A stretch of 64,000 nucleotides of DNA from assembly GCA_036267975.1 (NCBI GenBank), contig DATAVA010000062.1, positions 7,032 through 71,031 on the forward strand, written 5' to 3'. Origin of the DNA: DAIDKA01 sp036267975. Lineage in GTDB: Bacteria > Pseudomonadota > Gammaproteobacteria > Steroidobacterales > Steroidobacteraceae. Below are positions 1 to 8,838 of the stretch, piece by piece. The number at the start of each line of letters is the position of its first letter. Within the stretch, counting starts at the first letter, position 1. The notes beneath the pieces were generated by a model, which saw nothing but the letters and a program-made list of their open reading frames with translations, ran no database searches and was not told where the DNA came from. The translations under genes and the position numbers were made by a program.

Positions 1-330
1 GAAGCGCAGCGGGCCGCCAACAAGAACTATGTCACGCGTGCCTTGGGCGTCGAGTCGACCGTAGAGGTCGAAATCCAGGAAGTGCCCACTCAGAAGGGCG
101 ACTTTTATGTCTTGTGTTCGGATGGTCTGTCGGACATGGTCGAAGATGACGATATTCACTTAACGATCAGCACCTTTGGTGCTAATCTTGAGACGGTTGC
201 TAAGCAGTTGATTCAGTTGAGTAATGACAATGGAGGTCGTGATAACGTCTCCGTGGTCATGGCGCACGTGGCCGAGAACTTCCCGGCGAACAAGGGCGTT
301 CTCGATCGAATCCTGGGCTGGCTGGGCTGA
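1..330 (+). CDS. PP2C-family Ser/Thr protein phosphatase, C-terminal part
   Basis: The reading frame is open from the first base of the window, so the start lies upstream; the first in-frame initiation-like codon at 43 is only an internal TTG. Visible residues include NYVTRALG near the edge, CSDGLSDMV and GGRDNVSVV, which are the late motifs of PP2C (PPM) phosphatases that hold metal-binding aspartates. It would dephosphorylate Ser/Thr-phosphorylated proteins in the cytoplasm. The next gene, 20 bases downstream, encodes an FHA protein that binds phosphothreonine peptides. The pair fits a Ser/Thr kinase-phosphatase signalling cluster whose kinase would lie outside the window (inference). Confidence 0.85.
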   Translation, partial: EAQRAANKNYVTRALGVESTVEVEIQEVPTQKGDFYVLCSDGLSDMVEDDDIHLTISTFGANLETVAKQLIQLSNDNGGRDNVSVVMAHVAENFPANKGVLDRILGWLG

Positions 331-350
331 TCCTTCGTTAAGAGGCACGC

Positions 351-1061
351 ATGGCAAGGTTGATACTTAGCCTGGATAGCCAGGTGATGGCGGAATACAA
401 CATGAACAAGGAGCGGTACACGATTGGCCGTCTCCCTGACAATGATATCCGCATCGACAATGGCGCGGTCAGCGGCCATCACTCGCTGATCATCAATATC
501 CTCAATGACTCGTTCCTTGAGGACCTGAACAGCACCAATGGCACCTACGTCAATGGCAAGCTCATCAAGAAGCATGCCTTGCAGCACGGCGATGTCATCA
601 CGGTCGGACATCACCAGCTGCGCTTTGCCGAGGACGATGAGGCGCAGGACGAATTCGAAAAGACCATGGTCATTCAGCCCTCGCAGCGGCCGGTGGACAA
701 GATCCGGCACGTGCGCGAAGTGGTCACGAATGCGGCGCCCGATGTCTCCGCCACGGCCTCGCGCCGGGCGCTGGGCAATGGCGCCCAGGTCAAGAAGGCC
801 AAGCTGCAGGTGCTCTCGGGCGCCTTCGCCGGTCGCGAGCTGGAATTGAACAAGGCGCTGACCACGCTCGGGCGTCCCGGCGTTCAGGTCGCCGCCATCA
901 CTCACCGCCAGGACGGGTACTTCATCGTCCACGTGGACAGCGAGAAGGCCAATGACTTCCCGCTGCTCAATGGCAATCCGATCGGCGCGCAGGCCACGCG
1001 GCTCACCGACAACGATGTCATCCAGCTGGCCGGCGTGAAGATGGGGTTCTTCGAGGGCTGA
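351..1061 (+). CDS. FHA-domain protein, two FHA-like modules
   Basis: This protein has 236 residues. An N-terminal forkhead-associated domain spans about residues 20-90, with the classic elements TIGRLPDNDI, SGHHS and NSTNGTYVNG, which form the phosphothreonine-binding loops. A linker of about 50 residues follows. A second, weaker FHA-like module (about 150-235) starts with LTTLGRPGVQ and contains PLLNGNPIG, but lacks a clear SxxH core. A ribosome site AAGAGG sits 5 bases before the ATG. It lies directly behind a PP2C phosphatase, so a role as phospho-dependent adaptor in Ser/Thr kinase signalling is likely. No membrane segment or signal peptide is visible. Confidence 0.85.
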   Translation: MARLILSLDSQVMAEYNMNKERYTIGRLPDNDIRIDNGAVSGHHSLIINILNDSFLEDLNSTNGTYVNGKLIKKHALQHGDVITVGHHQLRFAEDDEAQDEFEKTMVIQPSQRPVDKIRHVREVVTNAAPDVSATASRRALGNGAQVKKAKLQVLSGAFAGRELELNKALTTLGRPGVQVAAITHRQDGYFIVHVDSEKANDFPLLNGNPIGAQATRLTDNDVIQLAGVKMGFFEG

Positions 1062-1068
1062 AGGCGCT

Positions 1069-2142
1069 TCAGATCGCCTCGTGCGGCACGCGTTGCCGCA
1101 CGCCACACAGCATTTCGTATGAAATGGTACCGGCGTGCAAGGCGACCTCCTCCACCGGCAGTCCCGGTCCCCATAGCAGGCAGCGCGTGCCGATGTGGGG
1201 TTCGGGCAGGTCCGTGACATCCACCGCGATCATGTCCATCGATACGCGACCCACCATCGGCGCGCGCCGCCCGTCGACGAGTACCGGAGAGCCATCCTTG
1301 AGGCTGCGCAGCATGCCATCGCCGTAACCGCCGGCGATGATCGCGATGCGCGAGTCACGCGGTGCCGTCCATGCGCCCGCATAACCCACCGCTTCACCGC
1401 GCGGTACCCGCCGTAAACCGATGATGGCGGACTCGAGCGTCATGACCGGCTTCAGTCCGAGCGCATCACCGCGCATATCTGCGAAGGGTGAAACACCGTA
1501 CAGCGCCAGGCCCGGGCGCACCCAATCCCCCGCGGCATCCGGCCAGCCGAAAATCCCGGCCGAATTGCCGATGCTGGTGGCAACGCCCAGCGTGCCGGTT
1601 GCAGCGCGAAAACGCTGCACCTGCTCCGGCGTGGTCGGTGCGTTGCGCTCATCGGCCCGTGCCAGATGCGTCAGCACCCGCAGCTCGCGCAGCGGCGTCG
1701 TCAGCGCGCGCAGACGGGCGAGTGCCGCCGGAAAATCCTCGGGCCTGAACCCCAGGCGATTGATGCCGGTGTCGATCTTCAGCCACGCGGTGAAGCGGAA
1801 GGAACCGCGGAAGGCTTCCTGCAGCGTGACCTGCAGGGGATCGTGCACGACCACCTCGAAGCGATGCACCGCCGCCTCCAGCAGCTGTTCGGCGTTGAAC
1901 ACGCCCTCGAGCAAAATGATGGGCCTCGTGATGCCCGCTTCGCGCAGCATGATGCCTTCTTCGAGCCGCGCGACGGCAAAGGCATCCGCCTGCGGCAGTC
2001 CCACTGCCGTCATGACCAGCCCGTGACCATAGGCATTCGCCTTCACCACGGCCATGACCTTCGATCCGGGAGCGCGGGCGCGAACGGTGTCCAGGTTGGC
2101 GCGCAGCGCAGCGGTGTCGATCACCGCGCGAATCAGCGGCAT
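1069..2142 (-). CDS. alr: Alanine racemase
   Basis: PLP-dependent racemase that makes D-alanine for peptidoglycan. Starting at the ATG that overlaps the dnaB stop (TGATG), the protein has 357 residues, the usual family length. The PLP lysine is K34 in VVKANAYGHG. The second catalytic region is visible as VGYAGAWTAP, GGYGDGMLRSL and MVGRVSMDM. A GTG three bases upstream (2145) is an alternative start. It is the last gene of the rpsF-rpsR-rplI-dnaB-alr run and is probably co-translated with dnaB. The name dadX is possible, but alr fits this context. Confidence 0.95.
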   Translation of the reverse strand: MPLIRAVIDTAALRANLDTVRARAPGSKVMAVVKANAYGHGLVMTAVGLPQADAFAVARLEEGIMLREAGITRPIILLEGVFNAEQLLEAAVHRFEVVVHDPLQVTLQEAFRGSFRFTAWLKIDTGINRLGFRPEDFPAALARLRALTTPLRELRVLTHLARADERNAPTTPEQVQRFRAATGTLGVATSIGNSAGIFGWPDAAGDWVRPGLALYGVSPFADMRGDALGLKPVMTLESAIIGLRRVPRGEAVGYAGAWTAPRDSRIAIIAGGYGDGMLRSLKDGSPVLVDGRRAPMVGRVSMDMIAVDVTDLPEPHIGTRCLLWGPGLPVEEVALHAGTISYEMLCGVRQRVPHEAI

Positions 2143-3545
2143 CACCGCAGGATGCCCTCGGCGTAGGAGTCCGGCGCGTAGTTGGCGAAGCGCGTGAACT
2201 GCCCTTGAAAAGTGAGCAAGAACTGACCGATCTCGCCGTTGCGATGTTTGACCAGCTCGATCTCCGCGATGCCCTTTTTCGTAGTATTTTTATCGTAAAC
2301 TTCGTCGCGGTAGATGAGCAGGATCATATCTGCATCCTGTTCAATGCTGCCACTTTCGCGCAGATCCGACATCACGGGCTTCTTGTGTTCACGCTGTTCC
2401 ACACTGCGATTTAATTGCGACAGCGCAATCACCGGCACAGCCAGTTCTTTCGCGAGCACTTTGAGTCCACGCGAAATCTCCGCGATCTCCGTCGCTCGGT
2501 TTTCCTTGTTGCCGGGCACCTGCATCAGCTGCAGGTAATCGACCACCACCAGACCCAATCCGTGTTCACGTTTCAGTCGGCGCGCCCGTGCGCGCAGATC
2601 TGTCGGACTCAGCGCAGGGGTTTCGTCGATGAATATCTTCGCTTCGGATAACTGGCTGGTCGCGCTGGTGATGCGCGCCCAGTCTTCATCGGCGATGCGT
2701 CCGGAGCGCAGACTGCCCAGCGGCACACCGCCGATCGAGGCCAGCATGCGCGTGATGATCTGGTCGGACGGCATTTCCATGCTGAAGATCGCAACGGGCG
2801 CGCGGATGCTCGGATTGATCGCGGCGTACTCGGCCATGTTCACGGCGAGCGTGGACTTGCCCATGGAGGGTCGGCCGGCCACGATCACCAGGTCCCCGGG
2901 GCGCAGGCCCCCCGTCATCTTGTCAAAGTCGGCAAACCCGGTCGCAAGCCCGCGCATCTCGTCGGGATTACTGTGCGCCTCATCGATCTGGTCGATCACC
3001 GCCGGTAGCATCTCGGCGACGGAACGCGCCCCACCGCCAACGCGGGCGCCGGCTTCGGCGATGGCGAACACGCCCTGCTCGGCCTTATCGACCAGTTCGC
3101 GTGCCGTTTCGCCCTCGGTGTTGTACGCGGATGCGGCAATCTCGGTGCCGGTCTTGATCAGCTGCCGCAGCAGCGAGCGCTCATGCACGATTTCGGCGTA
3201 GGCGCGGACATTGGCCGCAGTGGGCGTGTCCCGGGCAAGGGTGCCCAGGTAAGCCAGGCCACCGACATCCGCCGCCTGGCCGTGACGCTCGAGATGTTCG
3301 GCGACGGTGACCGCATCCGTCGGCTTCTGGTTGGTGGCCAGAGCCCGGATGGCGTCAAAGATGGTGCGATGGTCGGGGCGGTAGAAATCCTCCGCCCGGA
3401 CGACGTCAGAGACGTTGAACCAGGCGGTGGAGTCGAGCAGCAGGCCGCCCAGCACGGCCTGTTCCGCCTCTAACGAGTGCGGGGGCGTACGGACGTCTGC
3501 GACCTCACGGTCGGAGTCGCGCCGCGATTTGGCTATGGGAGCCAC
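2142..3545 (-). CDS. dnaB: Replicative DNA helicase DnaB
   Basis: Hexameric 5'-3' helicase of the replication fork, 467 residues with a GTG start. The N-terminal primase-interaction domain (about 20-120) begins at PPHSLEAEQAVLGGLL. The RecA-like motor domain has Walker A GRPSMGKST (about 224-232) and Walker B LVVVDYLQLM. The segment SDLRESGSIEQDAD is the family signature before the arginine finger region. No intein interrupts it. Its position behind rplI is the common gammaproteobacterial order. Confidence 0.97.
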   Translation of the reverse strand: MAPIAKSRRDSDREVADVRTPPHSLEAEQAVLGGLLLDSTAWFNVSDVVRAEDFYRPDHRTIFDAIRALATNQKPTDAVTVAEHLERHGQAADVGGLAYLGTLARDTPTAANVRAYAEIVHERSLLRQLIKTGTEIAASAYNTEGETARELVDKAEQGVFAIAEAGARVGGGARSVAEMLPAVIDQIDEAHSNPDEMRGLATGFADFDKMTGGLRPGDLVIVAGRPSMGKSTLAVNMAEYAAINPSIRAPVAIFSMEMPSDQIITRMLASIGGVPLGSLRSGRIADEDWARITSATSQLSEAKIFIDETPALSPTDLRARARRLKREHGLGLVVVDYLQLMQVPGNKENRATEIAEISRGLKVLAKELAVPVIALSQLNRSVEQREHKKPVMSDLRESGSIEQDADMILLIYRDEVYDKNTTKKGIAEIELVKHRNGEIGQFLLTFQGQFTRFANYAPDSYAEGILR

Positions 3546-3569
3546 TGTACTGCGCGACCCTCCGTGCGG

Positions 3570-4019
3570 TTACTCCTCGGGAACGATGGCCACCGGCAGG
3601 GCGAAGTTGACGTCGGCATGCAGGTGCAGTTCGACGGCATATTCGCCAACCATGCGCAGCGGACCGGTCGGCAGACGTACCTCGCTGCGCGCTAACGGGT
3701 GGCCCGCCTTCGAGGCGGCCTCCGCGATGTCGCTGGTGCCGATCGAACCGAAGAGCTTGCCTTCGGTTCCGGCCTTGGCGTGGATCGTGAGCTTGAAGTC
3801 CTTGAGCTTCTCGACGCGCCCCTGGGCGCTCGCAAGCTGCTCGGCCGCGTGCTTCTCGAGCTCGACGCGACGGACTTCGAAACGGGCGACGTTCGCGGGC
3901 GTGGCCAGCGTGGCCTTGCCTTTGGGCAGCAGGAAGTTGCGCCCGTAGCCGGACTTGACCTTTACGCGGTCGCCGATGGTGCCCAGATTGGCAACCTTCT
4001 CAAGAAGAATGACATCCAT
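3570..4019 (-). CDS. rplI: 50S ribosomal protein bL9
   Basis: 149 residues, the standard length. The N-terminal rRNA-binding part is MDVILLEKVANLGTIGD followed by KSGYGRNFLLPKGKA, the L9 signature. A long connecting helix then leads to the C-terminal domain. It is separated from rpsR by 8 bases and read with it in the S6 operon. Confidence 0.97.
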   Translation of the reverse strand: MDVILLEKVANLGTIGDRVKVKSGYGRNFLLPKGKATLATPANVARFEVRRVELEKHAAEQLASAQGRVEKLKDFKLTIHAKAGTEGKLFGSIGTSDIAEAASKAGHPLARSEVRLPTGPLRMVGEYAVELHLHADVNFALPVAIVPEE

Positions 4020-4027
4020 GGCGATTC

Positions 4028-4429
4028 TCAGTGCTGATCAGTGTAGGGCAACAGGGACAGGAAGCGCGCGCGCTTGATCGCCGTGGCGAGCTGGCGCTGA
4101 TAGAACGACTTCGTGCCCGTGATGCGGCTGGGGACAATCTTGCCGGTCTCAGTGACGTAGCCCTTGAGCGTGGCCAGATCCTTGTAGTCGATCGATTCGA
4201 CGTTGTCGGCCGTGAAGCGGCAGAACTTCTTGCGCCGTGAGAAGCGGCTGCCGCCACCACTGCCACCGCCACCACCATAGCCGCCGCCGCTTCCGCCGCC
4301 GCCGCCACCACCACCACCACCGTAGCCGCCACCGCTTCCGCCGCCGCCACCACCGCCGTAGCCGCCACCGCTGCCGCCGCCACCACCACCGTAGCCGCCA
4401 CCGCCACCGCTGTTACCACCGCCGATCAT
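4028..4429 (-). CDS. rpsR: 30S ribosomal protein bS18 with long glycine-rich N-terminal extension
   Basis: The last 75 or so residues are a normal S18: SRFSRRKKFCRF, IDYKDLATLKGYVTETGKI and SRITGTKSFYQRQLATAIKRA. Before them are about 60 residues made almost only of Gly with regular Tyr and Ser (GGGYGGGGGG-type units), giving 133 residues against about 75 in most bacteria. No other Met lies between the ATG and the S18 core, and the ATG overlaps the rpsF stop (ATGA), so the extension appears to be translated. S18 pairs with S6 on the 30S platform. The S6 partner here also has an unusual charged tail. Confidence 0.93.
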   Translation of the reverse strand: MIGGGNSGGGGGYGGGGGGSGGGYGGGGGGGSGGGYGGGGGGGGGGSGGGYGGGGGSGGGSRFSRRKKFCRFTADNVESIDYKDLATLKGYVTETGKIVPSRITGTKSFYQRQLATAIKRARFLSLLPYTDQH

Positions 4430-4833
4430 GATGCACTCTCCCCGACTGCCGGCGCGTCATCGTCGTCCGAACCGGAATCATCGCGGCGCTCGCGGCGACC
4501 GCCACCTTCTTCTTCCTCACCCCGCGCCATCGGCGAGGGCTCGGTGAGGGCCTTGTCCATCTGCACGACCAGGTGACGCAGCACCGCGTCACTGAAGCGG
4601 AACGCGCCGGTCAGTTCGTTCAGCGTCTTCTGGTCACATTCGATGTTGAGCAGCACGTAATGTGCCTTGTGCACCTTGGCGATTGGGAACGCCAATTGGC
4701 GGCGACCCCAATCTTCAAAGCGGTGCACATTGCCGTTGCCATTGGCGATCATCGACTTGTAGCGTTCGACCATCGCCGGAACCTGTTCGCTCTGGTCCGG
4801 ATGAACCAGGAACACAATCTCGTAATGCCTCAT
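4426..4833 (-). CDS. rpsF: 30S ribosomal protein bS6
   Basis: 135 residues. The first 100 form the S6 fold, starting MRHYEIVFLVHPDQSEQV. The last 35 residues are a charged tail (GEEEEGGGRRERRDD then DSGSDDDD), low in complexity; E. coli S6 also carries a post-translational poly-Glu tail, but this one is genomically encoded. AGGAGG lies 5 bases before the ATG, an excellent ribosome site. It is the first gene of the operon, reading from the promoter at about 4953-4981. Confidence 0.96.
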   Translation of the reverse strand: MRHYEIVFLVHPDQSEQVPAMVERYKSMIANGNGNVHRFEDWGRRQLAFPIAKVHKAHYVLLNIECDQKTLNELTGAFRFSDAVLRHLVVQMDKALTEPSPMARGEEEEGGGRRERRDDSGSDDDDAPAVGESAS

Positions 4834-4952
4834 CAGTCCTCCTTTTGGACTTAAGCCACCCGGTCAAGGCATTTGCCGGTGTGGCAAGGAGAACCGGAAC
4901 CGCCCCGTTGCGGGTGCTGAACCGGCCTTTCCCCCGTCATTGGGGGTCGCGC

Positions 4953-4981
4953 AATATACTGAAATGGCGCTCGGGCCGCAA
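4953..4981 (-). promoter_or_regulatory. Sigma-70 promoter for the rpsF operon
   Basis: On the minus strand TTGCGG (4981-4976) and TATATT (4958-4953) are separated by exactly 17 bases and point at rpsF. The transcript would start near 4946, giving a leader of about 110 bases. The leader contains a CCCCC/GGGGG hairpin (4931-4945) and several CCGGTT repeats. The CCG-rich leader could hold the S6:S18 autoregulatory RNA motif known upstream of rpsF in many bacteria; this was not folded. Confidence 0.6.
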
Positions 4982-4990
4982 TCGACACGG

Positions 4991-5734
4991 CTATTTTTTG
5001 CTGCGCTGCCGCACTGCCTCGTACAGGAGCATTCCGGCCGCCACCGACACATTCAGGCTTTCGACCGACCCCAGCTGCGGCAGGCGCACCATACGGTCGC
5101 AGGTCTGGCGGGTGAGCTGCCGCAACCCGGAGCCCTCCGCTCCCAGGACCAGCACCGTGCCGCCGGTGAAATCCACCTCGGCCGCCGTCGCGGTCGCATC
5201 GGCATCCGCCCCGGTGACCCACAGGTCGGCATCCTTCAGCAGCTTCAGGGTACGAACCAGATTCGTCACGGTCACCAGCGGCATCGCTTCGGCAGCGCCG
5301 GCGGCCACCTTGCGCACCACCGGGCTGAGATTGGCCGCGCGATCCTTGGGCACGAGCACCGCGAGCGCACCGCAGGCATCCGCCGTGCGCAGACAGGCGC
5401 CCAGATTATGCGGGTCCTGGACCCCATCGAGCGCGAGCACCAGCGGATTCGGCGCGGCGCTGAGGGCGCTGAGCAGGTCATCCTCGGACCAGGGCGCCAG
5501 TGGTGCCACCTCGGCCGCAACGCCCTGGTGGGTGACGTCCCCGAGCGCCGCATGCAGGGTCTGGGCATCGACCCGCTGCACACGGGTGCCCTGTTCACGC
5601 GCGAGCGCCTCGATGGCACGCACGCGCGGGTCATCGCGCCGCTCGGCAAGTATCAACTCCAGTACCCGCTCCGGATGGCGTTTCAGCAATGCCTGCACGG
5701 CATGCAGGCCGTAGACCCACTCGCGATTGCTCAT
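4991..5734 (-). CDS. rlmB: 23S rRNA (guanosine-2'-O)-methyltransferase RlmB
   Basis: SpoU/TrmH-family enzyme that methylates G2251 of 23S rRNA in E. coli. The start MSNREWVYGLHAVQALL is preferred (247 residues, against 243 in E. coli); an upstream start at 5773 would add 13 residues inside rnr. The SPOUT motifs are NPLVLALDGVQDPHNLGAC near the centre, LVPKDRA, and near the end LGAEGSGLRQLT and VESLNVSVAAGMLLYE. The start lies 7 bases behind the rnr stop, so it is read with rnr. Confidence 0.95.
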   Translation of the reverse strand: MSNREWVYGLHAVQALLKRHPERVLELILAERRDDPRVRAIEALAREQGTRVQRVDAQTLHAALGDVTHQGVAAEVAPLAPWSEDDLLSALSAAPNPLVLALDGVQDPHNLGACLRTADACGALAVLVPKDRAANLSPVVRKVAAGAAEAMPLVTVTNLVRTLKLLKDADLWVTGADADATATAAEVDFTGGTVLVLGAEGSGLRQLTRQTCDRMVRLPQLGSVESLNVSVAAGMLLYEAVRQRSKK

Positions 5735-5741
5735 GGCTCGC

Positions 5742-7877
5742 TCAACGGCGGCGCTCGCGACCACCCTTGGCATCGCGCACCTGCTTCGACTTCGATGCCG
5801 GGCTGTCCGCGCCAGCGCCTTCCGGGACCAGATCCAGGTCGATGAGTCCCTCGATCGGATTCACCGACGTGACGATCACGCGCACTTCGGTACCGATGCG
5901 CAGGCTTCTGCCGCTGCGGACAGCGCGCCAACCATGGCCGTGATCCTCCATCAGGTAATCGTCGTCGCGCAAATTATCCAGGTGTAGCAGCCCGTCGATC
6001 GCGACATCCAGCAGCTGCACGAAGCAGCCGAATTCGACCACCGTGGTGATCAGGCCGCGGAAGGTCTGACCGATGCGCTCACGCAGCCACACGCATTTGA
6101 GGAAAGCGGACACGTAACGGTCCGATTCGTCCGCGCGCTTCTCCAGGCGCGACAGTTCCGCACCCTGCACGGACAGCGCGTCCGCCTCGTACTCGACGCC
6201 GCTGCCATCCGCTGCCGACACCAGCGCCTTGAGCGTGCGATGCACCACCAGATCCGGATAGCGCCGGATGGGCGAGGTGAAATGCCCGTACTCGCCCAGC
6301 GCGAGCCCGAAATGGCCGATATTCGTCGGCTGATACACGGCCTGCGGCATGGAGCGGACCACCAACGACTCGACGAAGGGCAGCTCGGCGGAACCCTTCA
6401 GCCTGCGGGTGATGGCCTGGATATCCCGCGGCGTTACGCTCTCGGGTATCTGCGCCTCGATCCCCAGCACCGCGAGCGTCGCGAGCAGCTTGTCGAGCTT
6501 CTCCTCATCCGGCTTGCCATGGACGCGGTAGAGCGTCGCAGATTTCGTATGACCCAGTTCGCGCGCCACGGCCACGTTCGCGAGAATCATGCACTCTTCG
6601 ATCAGTTTGTGCGCTTCGACCCGCGCGTGCAGTGTGACCGCATGAATACGCTGGTTCGCATCGATGTCGAATCCGGCTTCGGGGGCGTCAAAATCAAGCG
6701 CACCGCGGGCGCGCCGCGCCTTGATGAGCACGCGATAGACGTCCACCAGTGGCAGCAGCCGCTCCACGAGCGGCCCGATCTTATCGCGCGCCGCGACGTT
6801 GCCATCCAGCAGCGCGTCCTGCGCCTGGTTGTAGGTGAGCCGCGCGGCCGAGCGCATCACGGCCGGATAGAAGCGCGCCGCCTTCAAGGCACCCTGACGC
6901 GTGACGGTCATGTCGGCCGCCAGGCACAGCCGATCCACATGCGGCGCCAGCGAGCACAGGTGATCCGACAGTCCCGGCGGCAACATCGGAATCACGCGGG
7001 TTGGAAAGTACACCGAGGTGCCACGACGCAGCGCCTCGGCATCCAGCGCCGTGCCCGGTCGCACATAGAAACTGACATCGGCAATGGCGACGATCAGCCG
7101 GAACCCATCCGGGTGCGGCTCGGCATATACCGCGTCATCGAAATCGCGCGCCGTTTCACCATCGATGGTCACCAGCGGCAACTCGCGCAGATCAATGCGC
7201 CGCGCGCTTTCGTTGGCATCGACACGGTCACCGTAGGCGTCCGCCTCGGCCGTCACCGCAGGCGGAAAATCACTGGGCAGGTCAAAGCGCGCAATCGCCG
7301 ATTCGGTGGCCATTTCGACCGGACGCTCCGGATCCAGTCGCCGCGCCACACGCGCCACGGGCGGCGAGGCGGCGGAGGCGTGGCGTACGATGCTCGCGAT
7401 CACCCAGTCGCCGTCGCGGGCGCCATCGAGTTCATTGAGCGAGACGATGCACCGCAGCTGCAGCCTGCGGTCTGCCGCGATGATCGCTGCCTGACGGCCC
7501 TGAATCTCAACGGTACCCAGGAATGCCTTGACGCCCCGATCAACGATGTCCTGAACCTCGCCAAGCCAGCGATTGGTGGAGTCCTTGGTGAGCCGCACCC
7601 GCACCTTGTCCCCGTGCATGACACCGCGCATCTGCCCAGGTGGCAGAAACACGCTGTCCTTCAGACCCTCGATACGAACGAAGCCGTAACCGGCGCGATT
7701 GGCACTGACGGTGCCTTCGGCACTGTCGCCCGTGCGGTACTTCTGCGCCGTGGCGCCGCGCGCGTCACGCTTAGGCTCGCCGCTCCCGCTTTTGCCGCGC
7801 GGGGTACCATGACCGCCGCTCGCAATGGCCTTCGGTCCGCCGTGCGCCTTGCGTTTGCCGAACTGTCCTCTGCGCAT
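5742..7877 (-). CDS. rnr: Ribonuclease R
   Basis: 3'-5' exoribonuclease of the RNB family, about 711 residues. There is a basic N-terminal segment (RGQFGKRKAHGG and following), cold-shock domains (GYGFVRIEG), then the catalytic RNB domain with TARDFDDAVYAEP, whose aspartates bind Mg, and FPTRVIPMLPPGLSDHLCSL. A C-terminal S1 domain follows (GLITTVVEFGCFVQL). The ATG at 7877 is chosen; the frame extends to a TTG at 7898. E. coli RNase R is about 813 residues, and here the N-terminal helix-turn-helix is missing or shortened. It is followed by rlmB, as in E. coli. Confidence 0.94.
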   Translation of the reverse strand: MRRGQFGKRKAHGGPKAIASGGHGTPRGKSGSGEPKRDARGATAQKYRTGDSAEGTVSANRAGYGFVRIEGLKDSVFLPPGQMRGVMHGDKVRVRLTKDSTNRWLGEVQDIVDRGVKAFLGTVEIQGRQAAIIAADRRLQLRCIVSLNELDGARDGDWVIASIVRHASAASPPVARVARRLDPERPVEMATESAIARFDLPSDFPPAVTAEADAYGDRVDANESARRIDLRELPLVTIDGETARDFDDAVYAEPHPDGFRLIVAIADVSFYVRPGTALDAEALRRGTSVYFPTRVIPMLPPGLSDHLCSLAPHVDRLCLAADMTVTRQGALKAARFYPAVMRSAARLTYNQAQDALLDGNVAARDKIGPLVERLLPLVDVYRVLIKARRARGALDFDAPEAGFDIDANQRIHAVTLHARVEAHKLIEECMILANVAVARELGHTKSATLYRVHGKPDEEKLDKLLATLAVLGIEAQIPESVTPRDIQAITRRLKGSAELPFVESLVVRSMPQAVYQPTNIGHFGLALGEYGHFTSPIRRYPDLVVHRTLKALVSAADGSGVEYEADALSVQGAELSRLEKRADESDRYVSAFLKCVWLRERIGQTFRGLITTVVEFGCFVQLLDVAIDGLLHLDNLRDDDYLMEDHGHGWRAVRSGRSLRIGTEVRVIVTSVNPIEGLIDLDLVPEGAGADSPASKSKQVRDAKGGRERRR

Positions 7878-7883
7878 GCTCAA

Positions 7884-7912
7884 TTGACAGCTCCCCAAGC
7901 CGTGCGTAAATT
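7884..7912 (+). promoter_or_regulatory. Promoter of tRNA-Leu
   Basis: A perfect TTGACA (7884-7889), a 17-base spacer and TAAATT (7907-7912) stand about 47 bases before the tRNA. The bases after the -10 box are GC-rich (GCGCCG), as in stringently controlled stable-RNA promoters. It overlaps the start of rnr on the other strand. Confidence 0.65.
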
Positions 7913-7958
7913 GCGCCGCTCCCTAGGGCCTATTGTCCCGACGGGTGTCCGGCTCCTG

Positions 7959-8043
<85 letters not shown>

Positions 8044-8216
8044 TCCATCGTCCATGGCCGTCCACCCGTGTCCATCGCTGCATCGTAAGTCCCTTATTTA
8101 AATCAGAATAGCGGGGAAGCCGTCCACCGGCGTCCACGCCTTGTCCATTGCCAGCACGCCCGTCGCAGGGGTAACTTTGCGGGTAATCCAGGAACTTTGG
8201 AGTCCCTGTTACCCCC
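8044..8216 (+). repeat. Phased GTCCA repeats and GGGGTAAC inverted repeat before integrase remnant
   Basis: Six GTCCA copies start at 8050, 8060, 8070, 8122, 8132 and 8143, in two groups with a 10-11 base period, so they lie on one face of the helix. An inverted repeat GGGGTAAC (8168-8175) / GTTACCCC (8208-8215) ends just before the integrase ATG. The repeats resemble arm-type binding sites of tyrosine integrases; this is inference. Confidence 0.5.
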
Positions 8217-8838
8217 ATGCTCAGCGACCTTGCCATCCAAAACGCCAAACCCGCTGCGAAGCCGCACAAACTGGCTGAGTCCGGCGGACTTTTCATGCTG
8301 GTGAACCCGAACGGATCGCGCTGGTGGCGAATGCAGTATCGGATCGGTGCAAAGGAACGGGGCATAAGCTTGGGAGTGTATCCGGATGTGCCCCTGAAGC
8401 GGGCGCGTCAGAGACGGAATGAGGCTCGGCAACTACTGGCCGATGGCATCGACCCGAGCACCAAGCGCCAAGAAGAATAAAATGGCGAGTGCCATCACCT
8501 TTGAGAGTGCGGCTCGAGAGTGGCTCTCAGCCCAAGCGACTAGCTTAAGCCCGCCGACCCTGCGCAAGGCGTTTTGGATGCTTGAGAGCTTCGTGTTCAA
8601 GGAGATCGGGAACGAGGCTAGCACGAAGGTCACCGCGCCTGCGGTACTAAAGATTTTGCGCCAGCTCGAGGCCAAACACCACCACGAAACCGCGCGGCGA
8701 ACCAAACAGCGCAGCGGGCAGATCCTTCGCTACGCCATCGCCACGGGGCGTGCAGAACGGGATGTGACCGCGGACCTGCGTGGCACCCTGGTGCCGTTCA
8801 AAAGCCGCAATCATGCCGCCCGGCGTAGCTCCCATTAA
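8217..8838 (+). pseudogene. Tyrosine integrase remnant (DUF4102/phage integrase type), frameshifted and truncated
   Basis: The first frame (8217-8480) encodes the N-terminal arm-binding domain (MLSDLAIQNAKPAAKPHKLA, then SLGVYPDVPLKRARQRRNEA) and stops at DPSTKRQEE. The core-binding domain continues in another frame from about 8482 (MASAITFESAAREWLSAQ to TADLRGTLVPFK). The catalytic domain with the R-H-R-Y residues is absent: the sequence runs into the end of the permease gene at 8835. A normal P4-type integrase has about 400 residues. It sits 170 bases downstream of tRNA-Leu, the usual place for such genes, and marks a dead island. Confidence 0.88.

Noticed and set aside
4000..4419. Ala/Val-rich minus-strand frame over rpsR
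   Set aside because: Shadow frame of the glycine codon repeat.
8044..8150. Possible CRISPR array
   Set aside because: The GTCCA repeats are only five bases with 10-base period; no spacer-repeat structure. No CRISPR array was seen elsewhere in the window.
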